Position numbers and translations under genes: made by a program
Shown: in pieces, positions 4,286 through 5,871 of the stretch
How the letters are laid out: each line of letters begins with the position of its first letter
How positions within the stretch are numbered: the stretch's first letter is position 1
Assembly: GCA_012959845.1 (NCBI GenBank)
Contig: DUCL01000054.1
Span: 1-5,871 of the forward strand
Direction of reading: 5' to 3'
Length of the DNA: 5,871 nt
DNA from: Candidatus Poseidoniales archaeon
GTDB lineage: Archaea > Thermoplasmatota > Poseidoniia > Poseidoniales > Poseidoniaceae
The notes under the pieces: generated by a model
Told to the model about the DNA's origin: nothing
Databases searched by the model: none
The model's input: the letters and a program-made list of their open reading frames with translations, nothing else

Positions 4286-5871
4286 ATGAGCGATGCGTCA
4301 ATCCTCTCCGATACTGAGAGAACTACCGGTCGCGATGCTCTTCGCAAAAACATACAAGCTGCACTGGCATTATCTGGGGCTATTCGTTCAACCCTTGGCC
4401 CTCGAGGCCTTGACAAATTGTTAATTGATGATTCAGGACGAACTTTGACGACAAATGATGGAGTCACTGTTCTTGAGACTGCAAAAGTTGAGCATCCCGT
4501 AGCAAAAATGCTAATCAATGCCTCATCCGTACAAGATAAAATCGCCAGAGACGGCACTACTACAACGGTGTTAATCAGTGCTGAAATGTTGAATAATGCA
4601 TGGCATTTGGTAACTCAAGGAGTACATCCCTCAATGATTGCACGCGGCTATCGTATGGCTGAAGAATTTTGTCGCAAGGAACTTCTTTCATTCACAATAG
4701 ATGCAGTAAAGGATGACTATTTAGTTGCAACTCAAACCTCACTCGCAGGTAAAGGACATGAAGCGATGCGCATGCATTTAGCCCGATTATCTGTTGAAGC
4801 TGCTGAAATAATTGCAGAAACTCAATCTGGCGTTACTATCGCTGACCCTACAAGGGTCAAGGTGCTTTCACAAAGTGGCGGTGTAGTTACTGATTCTCAA
4901 TTGGTAACGGGATTGGTATTGGCAAAGAAACGTATCCTTGAAGCGATGCCGAAAAAAATTGGTGCTGGTAAAGTTCTGCTAATAAATGGCGGAATTGAAA
5001 GACGTGCTATGGCATCAGAGATGAAATTAAATGTAACTTCAACCGGTGTTCTTCAATCCTTTAGAGATATGGAAGTCGAAATATTAATGCAACAAGTCAA
5101 ACATCTGCAATCTATTGGTGTCACTTTATTTGCCTGTAGAGAAGGAATTGATGATGATATTCGTTCAGCGCTAAATGATGTTGGTATTCAAGCATTTAGA
5201 AGAGTTGCAAGAGATGATTTAGATTTACTTGCTAGGGGTTGCGGTGCAACATTAGTTCATGATGTAAAACATGCGACTGTTCAAGATTTAGGTGCATTTA
5301 TTGAATCTAGGAATGAAATGTGGAATAGTGTGTCACACTGGATTGTTGAAACCGAAGAAGGTGGTGCAACTTTCATTGCTCGGGGCTCTACAATAGATGT
5401 ATTAGGTGAAGTTGAGAGATGTTTTGGAGATGCTCTTGGAGTTGCTTGTCAATTACTAGAAGAGCCTTTGCTGTTGGCTGGAGGAGGCGCTACTCACGTT
5501 GCCTTGGCTAGAAGATTGAGAAGATATGGAGAAACTATTCCTGGAAGGGAACAATTGGCGATAGAAGCCTTTGCTGATGCATTGGAGATTGTTCCAAGAG
5601 TGCTCGCAGAAAATGCAGGATTAGATCCAATCAACACTCTACTGGAAATTGTTGCAGCGCAAAGCAACGCTAGCGAGGATATATCTCATTATTTCGGATT
5701 GAATGTAAACACAAGAAAATCAACAAATATGGTTGACGATGGTATTCTTGAACCTCTACGGATTACTCGCCAAGCGATTAGCGGTGCTACTGAGGCGGCA
5801 GTTTCTATACTTCGTATTGATGATGTCCTATGGGCAAAAGCAGATGCTGCAATGCCAGATATGCCTGAAAT
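4286..5871 (+). CDS. ths: Thermosome subunit (group II chaperonin), divergent ATP-site motifs, 3' partial
   Basis: Group II chaperonins form two-ring cages with built-in lids that fold proteins using ATP in the archaeal cytoplasm. The frame is open to the window end at 528 codons, so only a short C-terminal tail is missing from the usual 530-550 residues. Conserved features are LGPRGLDK (37-44), NDGVT (57-61, with D58), EHPVAKML, nucleotide-sensing K156 in LAGKG, and MPKKI before the apical domain. Also conserved are the helical protrusion region (about 240-275), CREGIDD, catalytic-type D382 in E-V-E-R-C-F-G-D, GREQLAIEAFADALE, LAENAGLDPINTL, and EPLRITRQAI with ATEAAVSILRIDDV near the end. 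Three things are odd. The near-invariant GDGTT is R88-D-G-T-T. The usual Glu of GGGxxE is H404. The segment before GLNV carries about three extra residues (S-E-D-I-S-H-Y-F) compared with ordinary thermosomes. It could be the main subunit of a divergent lineage or a specialised paralogue; which one cannot be told from this window. Confidence 0.95.
   Translation, partial: MSDASILSDTERTTGRDALRKNIQAALALSGAIRSTLGPRGLDKLLIDDSGRTLTTNDGVTVLETAKVEHPVAKMLINASSVQDKIARDGTTTTVLISAEMLNNAWHLVTQGVHPSMIARGYRMAEEFCRKELLSFTIDAVKDDYLVATQTSLAGKGHEAMRMHLARLSVEAAEIIAETQSGVTIADPTRVKVLSQSGGVVTDSQLVTGLVLAKKRILEAMPKKIGAGKVLLINGGIERRAMASEMKLNVTSTGVLQSFRDMEVEILMQQVKHLQSIGVTLFACREGIDDDIRSALNDVGIQAFRRVARDDLDLLARGCGATLVHDVKHATVQDLGAFIESRNEMWNSVSHWIVETEEGGATFIARGSTIDVLGEVERCFGDALGVACQLLEEPLLLAGGGATHVALARRLRRYGETIPGREQLAIEAFADALEIVPRVLAENAGLDPINTLLEIVAAQSNASEDISHYFGLNVNTRKSTNMVDDGILEPLRITRQAISGATEAAVSILRIDDVLWAKADAAMPDMPE

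Noticed and set aside
4258..4557. Minus-strand 99-codon open frame
   Set aside because: Lies opposite the N-terminus of the thermosome gene, whose conserved motifs show that the + strand is coding there.
1..5871. Mobile elements, CRISPR arrays or defence genes
   Set aside because: No transposase, integrase, regularly spaced repeats or terminal inverted repeats were seen; the genes are intact housekeeping and stress functions.

Overview
The window (roughly 40% G+C by eye) reads as an archaeal chromosome fragment. The last gene is a group II chaperonin (thermosome), which is diagnostic for Archaea, while the gene before it is a bacterial-type DnaK, found only in some archaeal lineages. An M17 leucyl aminopeptidase, a mesophile-like acidic proteome and moderate G+C fit a marine planktonic euryarchaeon such as Marine Group II (Poseidoniales). 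That placement is inference from gene content, not a database match.

Layout, all on the + strand: (1) 1-762, the catalytic C-terminal half of a leucyl aminopeptidase (PepA), cut by the window start. (2) 833-1387, a secreted-signal, four-helix membrane protein whose histidines are arranged like a di-heme cytochrome b561. (3) 1388-1534, a 147-base gap unusually rich in inverted repeats, including a 29-base dyad with 11 of 13 arm positions matching just upstream of the next start codon. (4) 1535-2263, a divergent alpha-crystallin/Hsp20-like small heat-shock protein with a Met-rich helical head, a polyacidic tail and a terminal IPI anchor. (5) 2311-4206, complete dnaK. (6) 4286 to the window end, a thermosome subunit nearly complete at 528 codons, with unusual substitutions in two otherwise near-invariant ATP-site motifs.

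The three right-hand genes form a compact co-directional chaperone cluster: a holdase (sHsp), an Hsp70 foldase and a chaperonin. The sHsp-dnaK gap is 47 bases and the dnaK-thermosome gap 79 bases, so co-transcription or co-regulation is likely. No dnaJ or grpE lies inside the window.

The most interesting signal is the dyad at 1498-1526. Its core, TAAC-N5-GTTA, resembles the CTAAC-N5-GTTAG operator I recall for the Archaeoglobus heat-shock regulator HSR1. As RNA it would fold into a hairpin that pairs part of the Shine-Dalgarno of the sHsp gene. It is therefore either a heat-shock repressor operator or an archaeal RNA thermometer, and the transcription start site would separate the two.
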